Assembly: GCA_033557465.1 (NCBI GenBank)
Contig: CM066044.1
Span: forward strand, 190,952,184-191,016,183
DNA: 64,000 nt
DNA from: Ichthyophis bannanicus
Lineage: Eukaryota > Chordata > Amphibia > Gymnophiona > Ichthyophiidae
Reading direction: 5' to 3'
The position numbers were made by a program, and so were the translations under genes. Positions within the stretch are counted from its first letter, which is position 1. Every line of letters starts with the position of its first letter. Under the pieces are notes generated by a model, which made no database searches, was not told the origin of the DNA, and worked only from the letters and a program-made list of their open reading frames with translations. Below, one piece after another: positions 30,564-40,960 of this stretch.

Positions 30564-31320
30564 TGACCAAAGGCCAAATGCAGTGGGATGGAAGCTGAGA
30601 AAAGCAGGCACAAAGAAAGAATGCCCCAATGCTCATGCAACCATCTGATCACCAGGTGCACACTATAGACTTGGCTATTTCCATTAGATTGATTTATGAT
30701 GAATTAGAAGGAATCGGGTCCTAGAGCAGGTGGCAGAAATGCTATGGAGAAAGCTGTTGTGCTTTGTTATTAAATTTGAAAACAATGCTCAGCATATTTA
30801 ACTTAATTCTAATTTTATGGATTTATATGTTTTTATTACTTTTATGTGATGTGTGTACGATTTATTTATTCATTTAATCACATTTATCATCATATCTTCT
30901 ATGTGTTAGTCCAGGGCAAGTTACAACACATAAAACAGAATATAAAATAATACAATAAACTAAAAACAGCAAAAATGCACAAAATATAATATTTTGGGAC
31001 TGATATTCAAAGCCTTTAGCCCACCAGCCAATAGGAGTCCAGTCAGCTAAGGGCACTCAACGCAATATTCAGCTGAACTATCCGTTTAGCACAGGAGATG
31101 CCTGTGGGTGGGGCAGAATGGTGTCAGCACTAACTGGATAAAAGGCAACTTTATCCGATTGCCCATTAGTCAGCCAACACTAATCCACCCAATTTAGGCT
31201 GCTTGAAAAGCTGAACTAAGTTGCAAGGTGGATAAGCACCTGCTGAAAATGAACACTAATCATATAAGGATGCCATTATCCATTTAGTGTCATGCAGTCT
31301 GGATATCAGTGCCGGGTCCT
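30564..31320. other. No gene; dispersed non-coding repeats
   Basis: Contains a SINE/LINE-end-like atttatttattcatttaatc at about 30861. From about 30985 there is a tattcaaagcc/ggataaaaggcaac-type repeat related to those at 32640 and 59650. No coding region. Confidence 0.45.
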
Positions 31321-31943
31321 ATCACCTTGAATATTGTGTGCAATTCTGGTCGCCGTATCTTGAAAGCAGATAGCGTTATTAGAAAAGGTTCAGAGAAGAG
31401 CCACCAAAATGGTAAAGGGGATGGAAGGATATCCCTATGAAGAAAGACTAAAAAGGTTAGGGCTCTTTAACCTGGAAAAGAGATGGCTGAGGGGAGATAT
31501 GATAGAAGTCTATAAATTAATGAACGGAGTGGAACGAGTAAACGTATCAATTGTTTACCTTATCAGAATATAGAAAGACTAGGGGACATGCAATGAAGCT
31601 ACAGGGTAAACTATTTAAGACTAATAAAAGAAAATATTTTTTCACTCAACGTGTAATCAAACTCTGGAATTTGTTATCGGAGGATGTAGTAAAGGCTGTT
31701 AGTGTAGCTGGGTTTAAAAAAAGTTTGGACAACTTCCTGGAGGAAAGGTCCATATACCACTATTAAGAAGGGACCCAGGATATCAATGCTTGACCCAGTA
31801 CAAGCATTGCGGAACCTGTGTCTTTTGGGGAAACTGCTAGGTACGTATGACCTAGATTGGCCACTGTTGGAAACAGGATACTGGGCTTGATGGACCTTGG
31901 TCTGACCTAGTATGGCATATCTTATGTTCTTATGTTCTTAAGA
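31321..31943 (+). pseudogene. 5'-truncated CR1-like LINE, 3' end
   Basis: Matches 47704-48312 from ccttgaatattgtgtgcaat to the terminal cttatgttcttatgttctt. It carries the C-terminal frame 31551-31766 ([20 protein letters not shown]) plus 3' UTR. Truncated at 31321, with an upstream frameshift. Confidence 0.88.
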
Positions 31944-32064
31944 TACTGCCATTGAATATCCTACCAATATTTCAGGGCCACGGCAGACCACCATGGCATT
32001 TGAATATGAGCCATTTTGAAAATCGGTTCTGTTATTATAAATATCAATGAAAGGTGCATTATGA

Positions 32065-32545
32065 CAATTCAGTAATATTCAAATGCAAGGTGAAAAAGCC
32101 AAACCTTCATTTTACTTCTAAACGATAGCAAGTTGGTCAGCCAATGGAGCTCAAGCAGAAGTAAATTCCCAGCAGGGGAAAAAGCTTTCCTTCACATGCT
32201 GTCCAGCTTAACTTCCTTCGAAGAAGAGAATGGTAAAAGCATATTTGAAGATCTCATAGCCTGAGAAGGGCTGTACTTTGAATGCAATCTTTCAAATAGC
32301 CAGGTCCCTAATTATATAAGCTTTGGAATACTCAGGTCAGCAGCTGAAATTTAATCCTAAAGCTGAATAGCTTCCAGTAAGGGTCTAGAAGAATGGAAAT
32401 AATATGAACATCTCACTTGTAAATGTACTAAAAGATGAGTAGCCTTATTTTAGACCAATTGCAGCTTTTGGGTAATATTCTCAGGACTGTCCATATAAAG
32501 AGTGTTGCAGTAATCTAGCCGTGAGCTAAGGCATGTATAAAAATA
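32065..32545 (-). pseudogene. L2-like LINE C-terminal fragment
   Basis: Minus-strand translation gives LDYCNTLYMDSPENITQKLQ, SPSQAMRSSNMLLPFSS, RKAFSPAGNLL and KMKVWLFHLAF with several stops. This is the order of the conserved C-terminus of L2-like ORF2 (LDYCN...LRSS...G.RAFS.A...K.WLF.LAF). Old copy. Confidence 0.6.
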
Positions 32546-32619
32546 GGGAATTTCTCTTTCGCAAAGAAAGGTTTAAGTTGGTGCAATACTTTCAGCGGTG
32601 GCGGCTGGCATACTTAAAG

Positions 32620-33268
32620 TGGCTGGCTGTTGTTGCTTTCATTTAAGCCCAGATATTCAGTGTTGGAGCCATATCCAGTCACCAGCATTTAATATCTGGT
32701 TTGCCCAGCCCAATATTCAGCCAGTGGCTGGATAGCTAAACCGGCTAAAGATAGGCCAGCTTTTTTTCTGGCTTAACATTAGCTGGTCAGGGTTAATCAG
32801 CCAACAGCTCAATATCTCCACTGACCTGCTAACCCTCAGTGCCACCCACACTCCGCCCCAAAGCTAAGCAGTGTTAGGACATTCAAATCAGTTAGCAGGG
32901 GATATTCAGGGGCACTAAACGATTTCCGCTGACAGCAGTTTAAACAGTTAGTAGGTCTGCAAACTGGTTAAGCCTCTTTGACTATGCCCCCAAAAGCTAT
33001 CACAATAGCAGGAATATGGGCATTCAAGTACATGTCCTCATCCAAGGTGAATCCAAAGCATCAAACCTGCTCTTTTAAAGAGAACACAATGCCATCAATT
33101 GCAGGATGATTCTGCCTAACCAAAGAGTGAAGGAGGACCAGGGAAGCCAGGGTTCATATCCCACTGTTGTTTCTTCTAACCTTGAGCAAGTCACGTCACC
33201 TTTCGTTGCCTCAGGTGTAAAATTAGACTGTAAGCCCTACAGGGACAGGGAAATACCTGAATGCTACT
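32620..33268. other. Dispersed non-coding repeat
   Basis: Rich in cagatattcagt, ccagtggctggatag and taaccggcta-like words, the same vocabulary as 30985-31310 and 59650-59900. Likely remnants of a non-autonomous repeat. No gene. Confidence 0.45.
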
Positions 33269-33573
33269 CTTTGAACCAGGGCTGGCTCATCCATTGTGCA
33301 AGAAAGCACAGTTACTTACCTGTAACAGGTGATCTCTGGGAACAGCAGGAATAAGTCTTCACATATGGGTACGTCGGTACCGATGGAGTCTGCGCGGGAA
33401 TGCTTCCCAGCATCCAATCAAGAGCTTTTGGAAGCATCCCAGCATGCCTGTGTGCTGCCTTCCCGTCTTTCCCAACTGCCTCTCCTCAGTTAAGTTTTAA
33501 AGCTGAGACAAAGAGAAAGAGAGAGGAAAGGAAAGATAGATAGAGATACAACTCCTGGGGAGGTGGGAGGGTT

Positions 33574-33680
33574 GTGAAGACTTATTCCTGCTGTTCCCAG
33601 AGATCACCTGTTACAGGTAAGTAACTGTGCTATCTCCAGGAACAAGCAGGATTGAGTCTTCACATATGGGGACTCCCAAG
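33574..33680. repeat. Internal complementary region of DIRS copy 3
   Basis: 33574-33631 is the exact reverse complement of 33305-33362 (58 bp) and is followed directly by atctccaggaacaagcagg. Same joint as copies 1 and 2. Confidence 0.9.
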
Positions 33681-34543
33681 CTGAGATGCCTGGAGTCCCA
33701 GCATGTCATAGGCTGGAACATGCTATCTCCCAGAACACCAGGCATCCTGAGGATGGAGGATAGGAGTTGAAGAAAGAAGGATGCTGTGGAACAGCTAACC
33801 TAGCATAGGACTGCAGAGAAGGAGTCCATGTGTGGATGATGATGGTCATCAATAATATTGCAAAGGATATTGCAATATGGACCTCCCCTGACAGGATTTC
33901 ACAGAAGTATGGAGGTTCATGGATCTACTGGGAACCTAGTAAAGGAACCTTGAAGAGGACCTCACTGTAAGTGGAGGTGATAATCCTGTAGGAAAACCAA
34001 TGGAGGTCAGAATCCTGATAGGTAACAGGTAACCCCAGTAGGAAAACTGGGGTAGTCCAAAAACAGTGGGCCTTCAGCGGAAGGCTTTATGACAAAAAAC
34101 CTAGCTCTTTTGGAGGCAGAGTGAGACACTCTTAGGAGCAAAAAGAGAAAGGCTAACCGATTTGGACAAACAGGCACAGTCCTTGTGGGGAGAAAGGTGT
34201 GGGAACTCCTTGTATCCCAAAAAGAGAGGACAAATGCCTAAGGCGTTAAAGCCTGTGATTAACTGAAGATCCACAATGTCTCTCCTAACTGGGGTAAGCT
34301 AGGAGAGATATTGGGCATGGAGAGCTTCAGAGGTACCTAAACCGTTAGGTTATGGTATAAAAATTGTTGAGTACCACAGGAGTGGTTGTGTGTGTAGAAT
34401 CCCAAACCTGCTAGGTAGCATAGGTACGGGTAAAACCCCTCTGTCAGAATCATATAGCTATATGAGGATAGACAGTGAGATAGATAAGTATGTGGATACA
34501 TATCTATCTATAATAAAATATCTCAATAGATACAGATATATAG

Positions 34544-35837
34544 TGTCACCAAGCCTCGTAGGGAGAGACTCAGTGAGTGCCCTAGGCAGTCGCCTAGGGT
34601 GTTTTGAGTCACCTTGTTGCTACTTCTTTTTAAGACAGAGAGTCAGACAGTCAAGGTGATAAAGTAAAGTGGGGTTTATTCCCGTTCCCCGGCGAATATC
34701 AATGCTTGGAATACAAAAATGCAGAACTTAAACAAAACACAGCTTGAGCATATTTCTTCTCTCTTGTTCCTTGCACAGAGAGGTCTAACGCAAAGAGGTT
34801 ATTTCATCATTCAGACAAATTGTACAATCCATTGGCTCCTGGTCAATGTAATTATTACTGCTTGTATCTTGGTTTATACTTGGCTGGTAGCTGACACAGC
34901 CAGGCTCACTCATATAACAAGTGCCAGCTTCACTGGTCGGGGGAGGGTAAACTTTCCCCTCTCCCAGGCACTGCTCTAACTCGGGATTGTAAAAACCTCT
35001 TCTGTAATCAGTTCTCTTATAGCCAGTCTCTCTTGGCTCTCTCACTTGGAAGTTGGAACCCTTTCCCAGGTTAAAACCTTGCTGCCAATAAGGACTATAA
35101 AAACACCCAGTTTCACTTCCTTCCCCAACGTAAGGTTTTATCTTCTTTACCTTATCTAGGTTGCAGGCATCAGCTGTGGGGTTTTTCTCTCGTGGCAAAG
35201 TTCTAGCCTCGTGTAGCCAGTTCCTCCGAGGTTTGTAAAAACTCTCGGGGCTAGTGTTCCACTTCCTGCCTTCCAGGAAATCCTCCTGGGGGCTGTCTTG
35301 CCAGTGGTACGCTTCTCTAACGCTCCTTGGTAATTGCCTGGAGCTTTCTCTGAGAGCTTTTGGACCTCCCAGACCTTCAATGCTTTCCCTGGGATTAAAA
35401 CTTCTCCTGGAGCTTTGGAACCCTCTCTGCTTCCGTGACTTGCCTGATTGCTGCTGAAACTCTAGCTGCATCGGAGTGTCACCTTCCCCTGCAGAGTCCT
35501 GCTTACTTGCTCTCAGGTATTTGTTCTGTCTCTCAGCCTTCTTCCTGAAGTTGTTCTCAGCGCTGTTCTGCCTTCCTGGTTCTAACCAGGTCCCTTTGTA
35601 CCTTCCCTCTCTGCACGTAACGTCTGCTCCTGGGGGCAGGTGCTGGTAATTAGAATCCTGGATTCTAACTGCGTCACTGTTGCAGACAGGAAAGTTCCGT
35701 TCTAACCCTTTCTTTCCTACCTGTGCTGATGGCACCGGGTGCTCAGCCCTTTTTAGCCATGCTGGATCTCTCTGCCTAGCCCATTTTGAGGTGAGTTCTG
35801 TATTTTCACTAACCTCCATTGGCTCCACTGTATCACA
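34544..35837 (-). mobile_element. TG...CA element with intact ORF (member 3)
   Basis: 1294 bp. On the minus strand it starts tgtgatacagtggagcc and ends gaggcttggtgaca. Flanked by atag on both sides (34540-34543, 35838-35841), a 4-bp target duplication. A minus-strand polyadenylation signal aataaa is at 34680-34675, 131 bp from the 3' end. It lies in DIRS copy 3. The shortest member; one frame spans most of it. Confidence 0.75.
34785..35819 (-). CDS. ORF of TG...CA element member 3, unknown function
   Basis: 344 residues from an ATG only 19 bp inside the element's 5' end; the frame is also open upstream into flanking DNA, so this start is chosen because it lies inside the element. The protein begins MEVSENTELTSKWARQRDP. 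It is basic and rich in Arg, Gln, Ser and Gly, with a mid-protein TPMQLEFQQQ, then an aromatic/Arg section (CFYSPYWQQGFNLGKGSNF, YKRTDYRRGFYNPE) and the tail YIDQEPMDCTICLNDEITS. The PMxxE and MDCTxC elements match the other members. No enzymatic motif. Intact in this copy, which argues for recent coding function. Confidence 0.62.
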   Translation of the reverse strand: MEVSENTELTSKWARQRDPAWLKRAEHPVPSAQVGKKGLERNFPVCNSDAVRIQDSNYQHLPPGADVTCREGRYKGTWLEPGRQNSAENNFRKKAERQNKYLRASKQDSAGEGDTPMQLEFQQQSGKSRKQRGFQSSRRSFNPRESIEGLGGPKALRESSRQLPRSVREAYHWQDSPQEDFLEGRKWNTSPESFYKPRRNWLHEARTLPREKNPTADACNLDKVKKIKPYVGEGSETGCFYSPYWQQGFNLGKGSNFQVREPRETGYKRTDYRRGFYNPELEQCLGEGKVYPPPTSEAGTCYMSEPGCVSYQPSINQDTSSNNYIDQEPMDCTICLNDEITSLR

Positions 35838-37479
35838 ATAGATATATATAGATAGACATATAAGAATATATCTATAGTGAGATATGGAAGGGCATAAAAT
35901 ACACACATAAAATAAACATGGATATGTAGGCTTACACATGGGTGTCTGCAATTAAACAGACAGAGATATGCCTACAGCACAGTGATCACATAGGATATGT
36001 GGGGAGGAAAGATTCATCTAACAAGGAGGTGGAACCTACTTGAGAAGACAGATGGAGAATCTGTTCCTCTTGGTCATGGTCTGCAAGAATGCTAGTCAGT
36101 GAAAAATAACCAGGACTGTTACGTGAAAAAACAGAGGATAATATCCATGTGCAGCCAGCAAGTCCCGAGTCTTCCAGGACTATAGCATGGTAAGTAGACA
36201 GAAGACGCCTAGAAATGAGATACCATGTTGACCTGCTGAAGGGCAAAGGTATCATGCGTTCTTACGATGAGGACGAGCATATCCCCGATTGGGAATACTA
36301 TGGACCAAAGCAGGGAACTGGCAACTCCTTGAGCTTTCACGTAAGAGAAGGCCTATGTCCTTTATATCAAAAAAGGAGATAGTAAAAGAAGGGAGAACCC
36401 TTCTAGTCATGGGAGACATGACTGAAAAGGCTTTTCTAACCAGCTAGGATAGCTGTTGGAGAAAAAAACCCCATGCTCTCTAGCAAGGGCCCATAGTGGA
36501 AAGCTGCTCTGTAGATTGCAGAGAGCATGATGCAGGAGAATGGGGAGATAGAACTGGCTGTTAGAGAGCCAGTATCTCTGCCAACTATGCTGCCAAACCC
36601 AGGGAGATGGAGAGGGCAGAATAGAAGACAATCTAGAAAGCTTGTAGTGAGATGATCTCCAAGAGAGATGAAGCACTGACTTGGAGCCACTACTAAGACT
36701 AGACAGAATGTTAGTGGAGGACAATCTGGTTGTTTGTGGACAAGAACCAGTGGTCCAAACATTAAGGCTCCTGCATAGGCAGCTGCTAGTAAGACAGCAG
36801 AAAGAATCTTACTGTTCAAAAACAGAAAGAGACAGAACAGGAGTAGGAAACTCTGGACATGTCTGATAAGCTGCCTCAAAGCAAGATTGAGCAGAGGAGG
36901 CAACTTGGAGAGGAAAACTCCGCACTGGAAAGTGAGAAAAGTGGAGAGGCTGAAGAAAAAGCCTCCCAGTAAGTAATTCCCTCTTAAAGGGGAAAAACTT
37001 GGTAAGAGGGTGAAGAGAATGGAGCTGAAGAAGACTTACGAAGTAAGAAGTCTAGAGAAAGGAAAGATACATGCTGGCACAGGAACTCTCATTTGATAGT
37101 GGTTAGACCTCCTTCCCTAGCAGGAAATCCTGTGACCTATAGGCATGAATATCCTGACAGCTCATAGAAATATAGAAAAAATGGATATCTTTTGGAAAGG
37201 GATCCATGTGTAGGGGTTAGAATGAAGCGGTGGATTGCCTCCATTGAGAAGAAGCAACTGTAGATGCTAACCCCAAGAGTCACAAGCATCTGATGATGAT
37301 TGATCAGAAACCCTGCAGATGCTGGGTTTGCTGAGCCTAGTGAGAGGTTGGATTCTTCAGACCAGGACGATGCCTCCCCTGTTGGGGAACATTTGTATGA
37401 TGGGCAAGCGATGAATAAAACCTTCTTCTCTTGTGGGAAGAAAGTTTGGTAGGAGATTTCCTACCTAGTGGGACAGAAG

Positions 37480-37660
37480 GTGTATTTTTTATTTATTTAT
37501 TTAACATTTTTTATATACCGCACTATTCATCATCAATGCGGTTTACATTGAAACAACAATATACCTGCCAATACATGACTGATCTAGGTTTACAGATAAC
37601 AGGGAAGATAAACTGTGTGTGAACTGGGTATAGAACAAACCTTAGGAACAGGTAAATCAG
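37480..37660 (-). repeat. SINE/LINE 3'-end fragment in DIRS copy 3
   Basis: Reversed tail ttttatttatttatttaaca followed by ttttatataccgcactattc and atcaatgcggtttac, resembling 51925-52000 and the L2-like 3' ends. The tRNA-like head is not seen. Probably a separate insertion. Confidence 0.5.
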
Positions 37661-37824
37661 TGGATAACTGAGTAACCTGACGTAAAGACTCCTTGTTGAA
37701 AAGATTTTCTCCAGTGCAAGGAGTATGTCCCAGACGTTGTTGTGCCCATTTGTCCAAGTCTGAAGATTGGAGCCAGGCTTTACGTCGTGCTCCTATAGCA
37801 ATAGCAGAAGTTCTGCTAACAGAC

Positions 37825-39669
37825 TCAAGAGTCTAGGGAAGCACGAGAAAGAAACCAAGAAATATTCTGGATATGCTTAAGCAGTGAAGAATAGTCTTTA
37901 CTCCTAGAATCTGGAAGGAAAGGAGTCAAAAGATGTAACTGCTTTGTGACCTCCTCAAGAGAAAGACTCATAAAAAATATATGAGAGAATTCTTGCAGAA
38001 AGCATAGATGTCTGGAAGGTTTGACGTCCAAAGGCATCTAGTGTCTTAGACTCACGACCTGGCGGATAAGAAGAGTGCTTTTTCTTACTCTTTACCCGCC
38101 TCATTGCTGATTCCACTACTATGGAATGATGAGGAAGTTGAGTCTTTTGAAACCCTGGAGAGGGGGGCACCTGATATAAAAGATCAGTTGCCCTGGGAGG
38201 TGGGGGTACCCTTAAAGGTGTTTCCCACATTCCTAGAAGGAGATCCTGCAAGGAATGATGCAAAGGAAGCATTATGTTGTCCTTTGCTTTGGCAGAAACA
38301 GAGCCCTGTGCAGGATCATGTCCTGGAATAGGAATGGCAAGAGATCTTGCAATATCCAGGAGGAAACTCTGAAAAGAGGGATCCCAAACAGGAATCTCCC
38401 TTGGACAGGGTAGATCTAAAGAACTAGCCTGAGCATCCACAGAGTTATCCAAATAGATAGGAATAGAAGATCCTGCAGAGTGTAGTGTGGAATGCTTAAA
38501 AGATGGTTGCTGGTACTGGCTGTCAGGAGCAGCCCCCATCCTTACCACATCATCCCTGCCAGGTATCGACTCCAAGCTTGGTATAGAATGGAGTGATCCT
38601 GTTGAAAAAAGCATGGCAGGAATTGGCGACGATGCTACTTTGGGTACCGGTACCGATGTCGGAGTCGAACCCGACAAAGACATTGGAGCAGTCATCGGTG
38701 ACAGTTCAATCAGTACCGAGGTAACTGAAAACCTCCGGTACCAAAATCTATTGGTACCCAGTCTTCTAGACTAGAGATCGATTCCAAATTCGGCATCGAG
38801 GGCAAAGAGCCTGACAAGCGAAGCATGGAAGGCACCAACTGTGAAGGTAATGAGGACATCGGTACCAACTTCGGTACCGTGTCTGATACCAGTGAAGGAA
38901 GGGCAACCAGTGGCAACTCAATCGGCGTCGGGGGAACCGAGACTTGCGGATCCGAATCATCGGAACCCAGCCTTCGGTACCGTCGAGAGCCGGAACCAAG
39001 GCGAGTCGGTACCCAATCCTCCAGACTGGAGATCGATTCCAGACTCGGCTTCGAAGGAAGCGAGGCTATCGATGCACATCTGGAGGGTACCGACGTCGGT
39101 TGGAGTATCGGTGTTGCTACCGATAATGGAAAGTCAATCTGGAGGGTATCCACCGGTCCCGAAGGTACCGAGGATGCCAGATGATGATCCCTGGTGAGGA
39201 GTGTTTCATCCAACACCAGTGCCGATGCCGGGGTATCGGTACCGCTCGAAGCGGATGCCACCACCGTACATGGTTTAGATATGTTCTGTGGGGGGTGAAC
39301 CCCAGGAACATCCTGAAACCCCTTATAGGCTTTGGAGACCGAAGACTCCCGCCGGGGTTTTGAAGCCAGTGGGCCCTCGAGGGCAAGGCCGGAGCCGTCT
39401 ACATGCTGCGCATGAGACCTACCACGCGAGGACTGGCTAGTCTTAACAGACTGTCTGTGGGTTACCTGATCCTGTGTGGACGAAGAAGGGGACGGTGCCC
39501 CGAAGTTGGAGGGCAACCGTGTATCAAGGGAGCCTCGATGTTGAAAAACTCTTCTTACCAAATTGTTGTCAGGACCCAAGCAGGTTAGACACCGACTTCG
39601 AGGGTCTAAAAATAAAGTTGTACCGCCACAGTCTGAACATTTCTTGGAGAAAGTGTCTGGCGGTTCCAT
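37825..39669 (-). pseudogene. Gag-like protein of DIRS copy 3
   Basis: Start ATG at 39669: MEPPDTFSKKCSDCGGTT followed by RCLTCLGPD, a clean CxxC-x11-CxxC zinc-ribbon-like module. The first frame (38710-39669) continues through a Ser/Pro/Val-rich linker containing two copies of SLESISSLEDWVP or a close variant. The second frame (37955-38695) contains LPHHSIVVESAMRRVKSKKK and LDAFGRQTFQ, the conserved Gag core. The third (37825-38037) gives SLEEVTKQLHLL and LLKHIQNISWFLSRA. Two frameshifts separate the three. More complete at the N-terminus than in copy 1. Confidence 0.75.
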
Positions 39670-40162
39670 GAAGGAAAAAGAAGAGGCCTAAAAGGCCTAA
39701 GAGACCGTGGGACACTATGAAGAAAAAAATATCCCGTGGAAAAGGAAACTTTTTCAAGAAAAGAAAACACCGGCGGTACCGGTGGCGTCGGGAAGACAGC
39801 CGCGACCACAAGAAAACTAAAAAATAAAAACAAGAATTTTCTGCGGTGATAGGAGGACGTCCTGCCGGCTCCTCGGAAAAACAAAAACTGAGGAGAGGCA
39901 GTTGGGAAAGGTGGGAAGGCAGCAAGCAGGCGTGCTGGGATGCTTCCAAAAGCTCTTGATTGGACGCCTGGAAGCGTTCCCGCGCAGACTCCGTCGGTAC
40001 CAACGTACCCATATGTGAAGACTCATTCCTGCTTGTTCCTGGAGATTGTTGTTCGCACAGGGCCCGCACTTCAAGGGGCCCCATGCCAGCAACATCCTGC
40101 ACATGCTGTTCGGCTCCTGACAGGGCATGCTTCAGAGGGAGCCGGGGGGGCCTGAGGACCCG

Positions 40163-40373
40163 GCTCACCTCTGTACAGCTGCCAAAGTGAAGAGCGCCAT
40201 TTTTCTTCACTTCGGCAGCTGTGTTCTAGTGTAGGCTGTTGATATGCCAGAGGTTAAAGGGAATTTCCTGTTTCCCGGCACTCAGCGCACCAGAAGCCTA
40301 CACTAGAACACAGCTGCTGAAGTGAAGAAAAATGGCGCTCTTCACTTTGGCGGCTGTACAGAGGTGAGCCGGG
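40163..40373. repeat. Long hairpin in hAT-like element B
   Basis: Arms of about 75 bp: ggctcacctctgtacagctg at 40161 and its inverse ending near 40380, both containing aagagcgccatttttcttc or its complement, around a loop of about 60 bp. Counterpart of the palindromes in element A, different in sequence. Confidence 0.85.
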
Positions 40374-40429
40374 GCCTCTCCGGCTCCCACTAAAACCAGT
40401 CAAACATCCACAGAGCTCTTCAGGAGGGC

Positions 40430-40960
40430 AGGGCTAAGACTGGAAATGGGCTGATCGGGGGGGGGGGAGCTAGGACTGGAAATGGTTGATTGGGGGGGGG
40501 GGTTAGGACTGGAAATGGTCTGATTGGGGGAGGCTTGGACTGCAAATGGGCTGATGGGGGGCAAGGATAGGACTAGAAAGAGCTGATGTGGGGGGCTAGA
40601 ACTTTAAATGGCCTGATGGAGGAGCTAGGATAGGATTGGAAATGGCTGATGGGGGGGCTTGACCTGGAAATGGACTGATGGAGGAGCTAGGATTGGAAAT
40701 GGGCTGATGGGGGGCTTGCACTGGAAATGGGCTGATGGGGGGCTAGGATTGGACTGAAAATGGGCTTATGAGAGCTAGGATTTGAAATGGGCTGATGGGG
40801 GACTAGGATTGGAAGTGGGCTGAAGTGGGGCTAGGACTGGAAATGGGCTGATGCGGGGGATGGGAGAATGGGACTAGAAGGGAGCAGATGCTGGGTGGGG
40901 CTGGAACTACAAGGGAGCGGATGTTGGGGGAGGACTAGAAGAAGATGGGGCCTGGGGAAT
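40430..40960 (+). repeat. G-rich minisatellite in hAT-like element B
   Basis: Degenerate units of the type ctaggactggaaatgggctg and atgggggg, as in element A at 28330-29230. Confidence 0.85.

Larger units (their letters stand above)
33680..37450. other. Unrecognised interior of DIRS copy 3
   Basis: Apart from the TG...CA element (34544-35837) this interior has no supported gene. Sequence is purine-rich on the plus strand (many gagaa, ggaga words) with only short frames such as 36436-36903 minus. A GATA-rich run surrounds the insertion (34480-34543 and 35838-35890). Confidence 0.55.
33305..40046 (-). mobile_element. DIRS-type element copy 3, gag-only
   Basis: 6742 bp including a 1.3-kb TG...CA insertion. 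Termini match copies 1 and 2 (agcacagttacttacc at 33305; cctggagat at 40046), the left inverted repeat is 33305-33495, the right one about 39880-40046, and an ICR is present. A gag-like gene lies at 37825-39669. Between 33680 and 37450, where copies 1 and 2 have YR and RT/RNase H, no such motif is found on either strand. Termini are far better conserved than this interior, which suggests a non-autonomous subfamily rather than simple decay. Confidence 0.82.

Noticed and set aside
34480..35890. GATA-rich satellite at the flanks of TG...CA member 3
   Set aside because: Only a short simple-sequence run that served as the insertion target; no array.
36436..36903. 155-codon minus-strand frame in the interior of DIRS copy 3
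   Set aside because: No motif, no counterpart in copies 1 or 2, and an overlapping frame of comparable length; kept only as part of the unrecognised interior.
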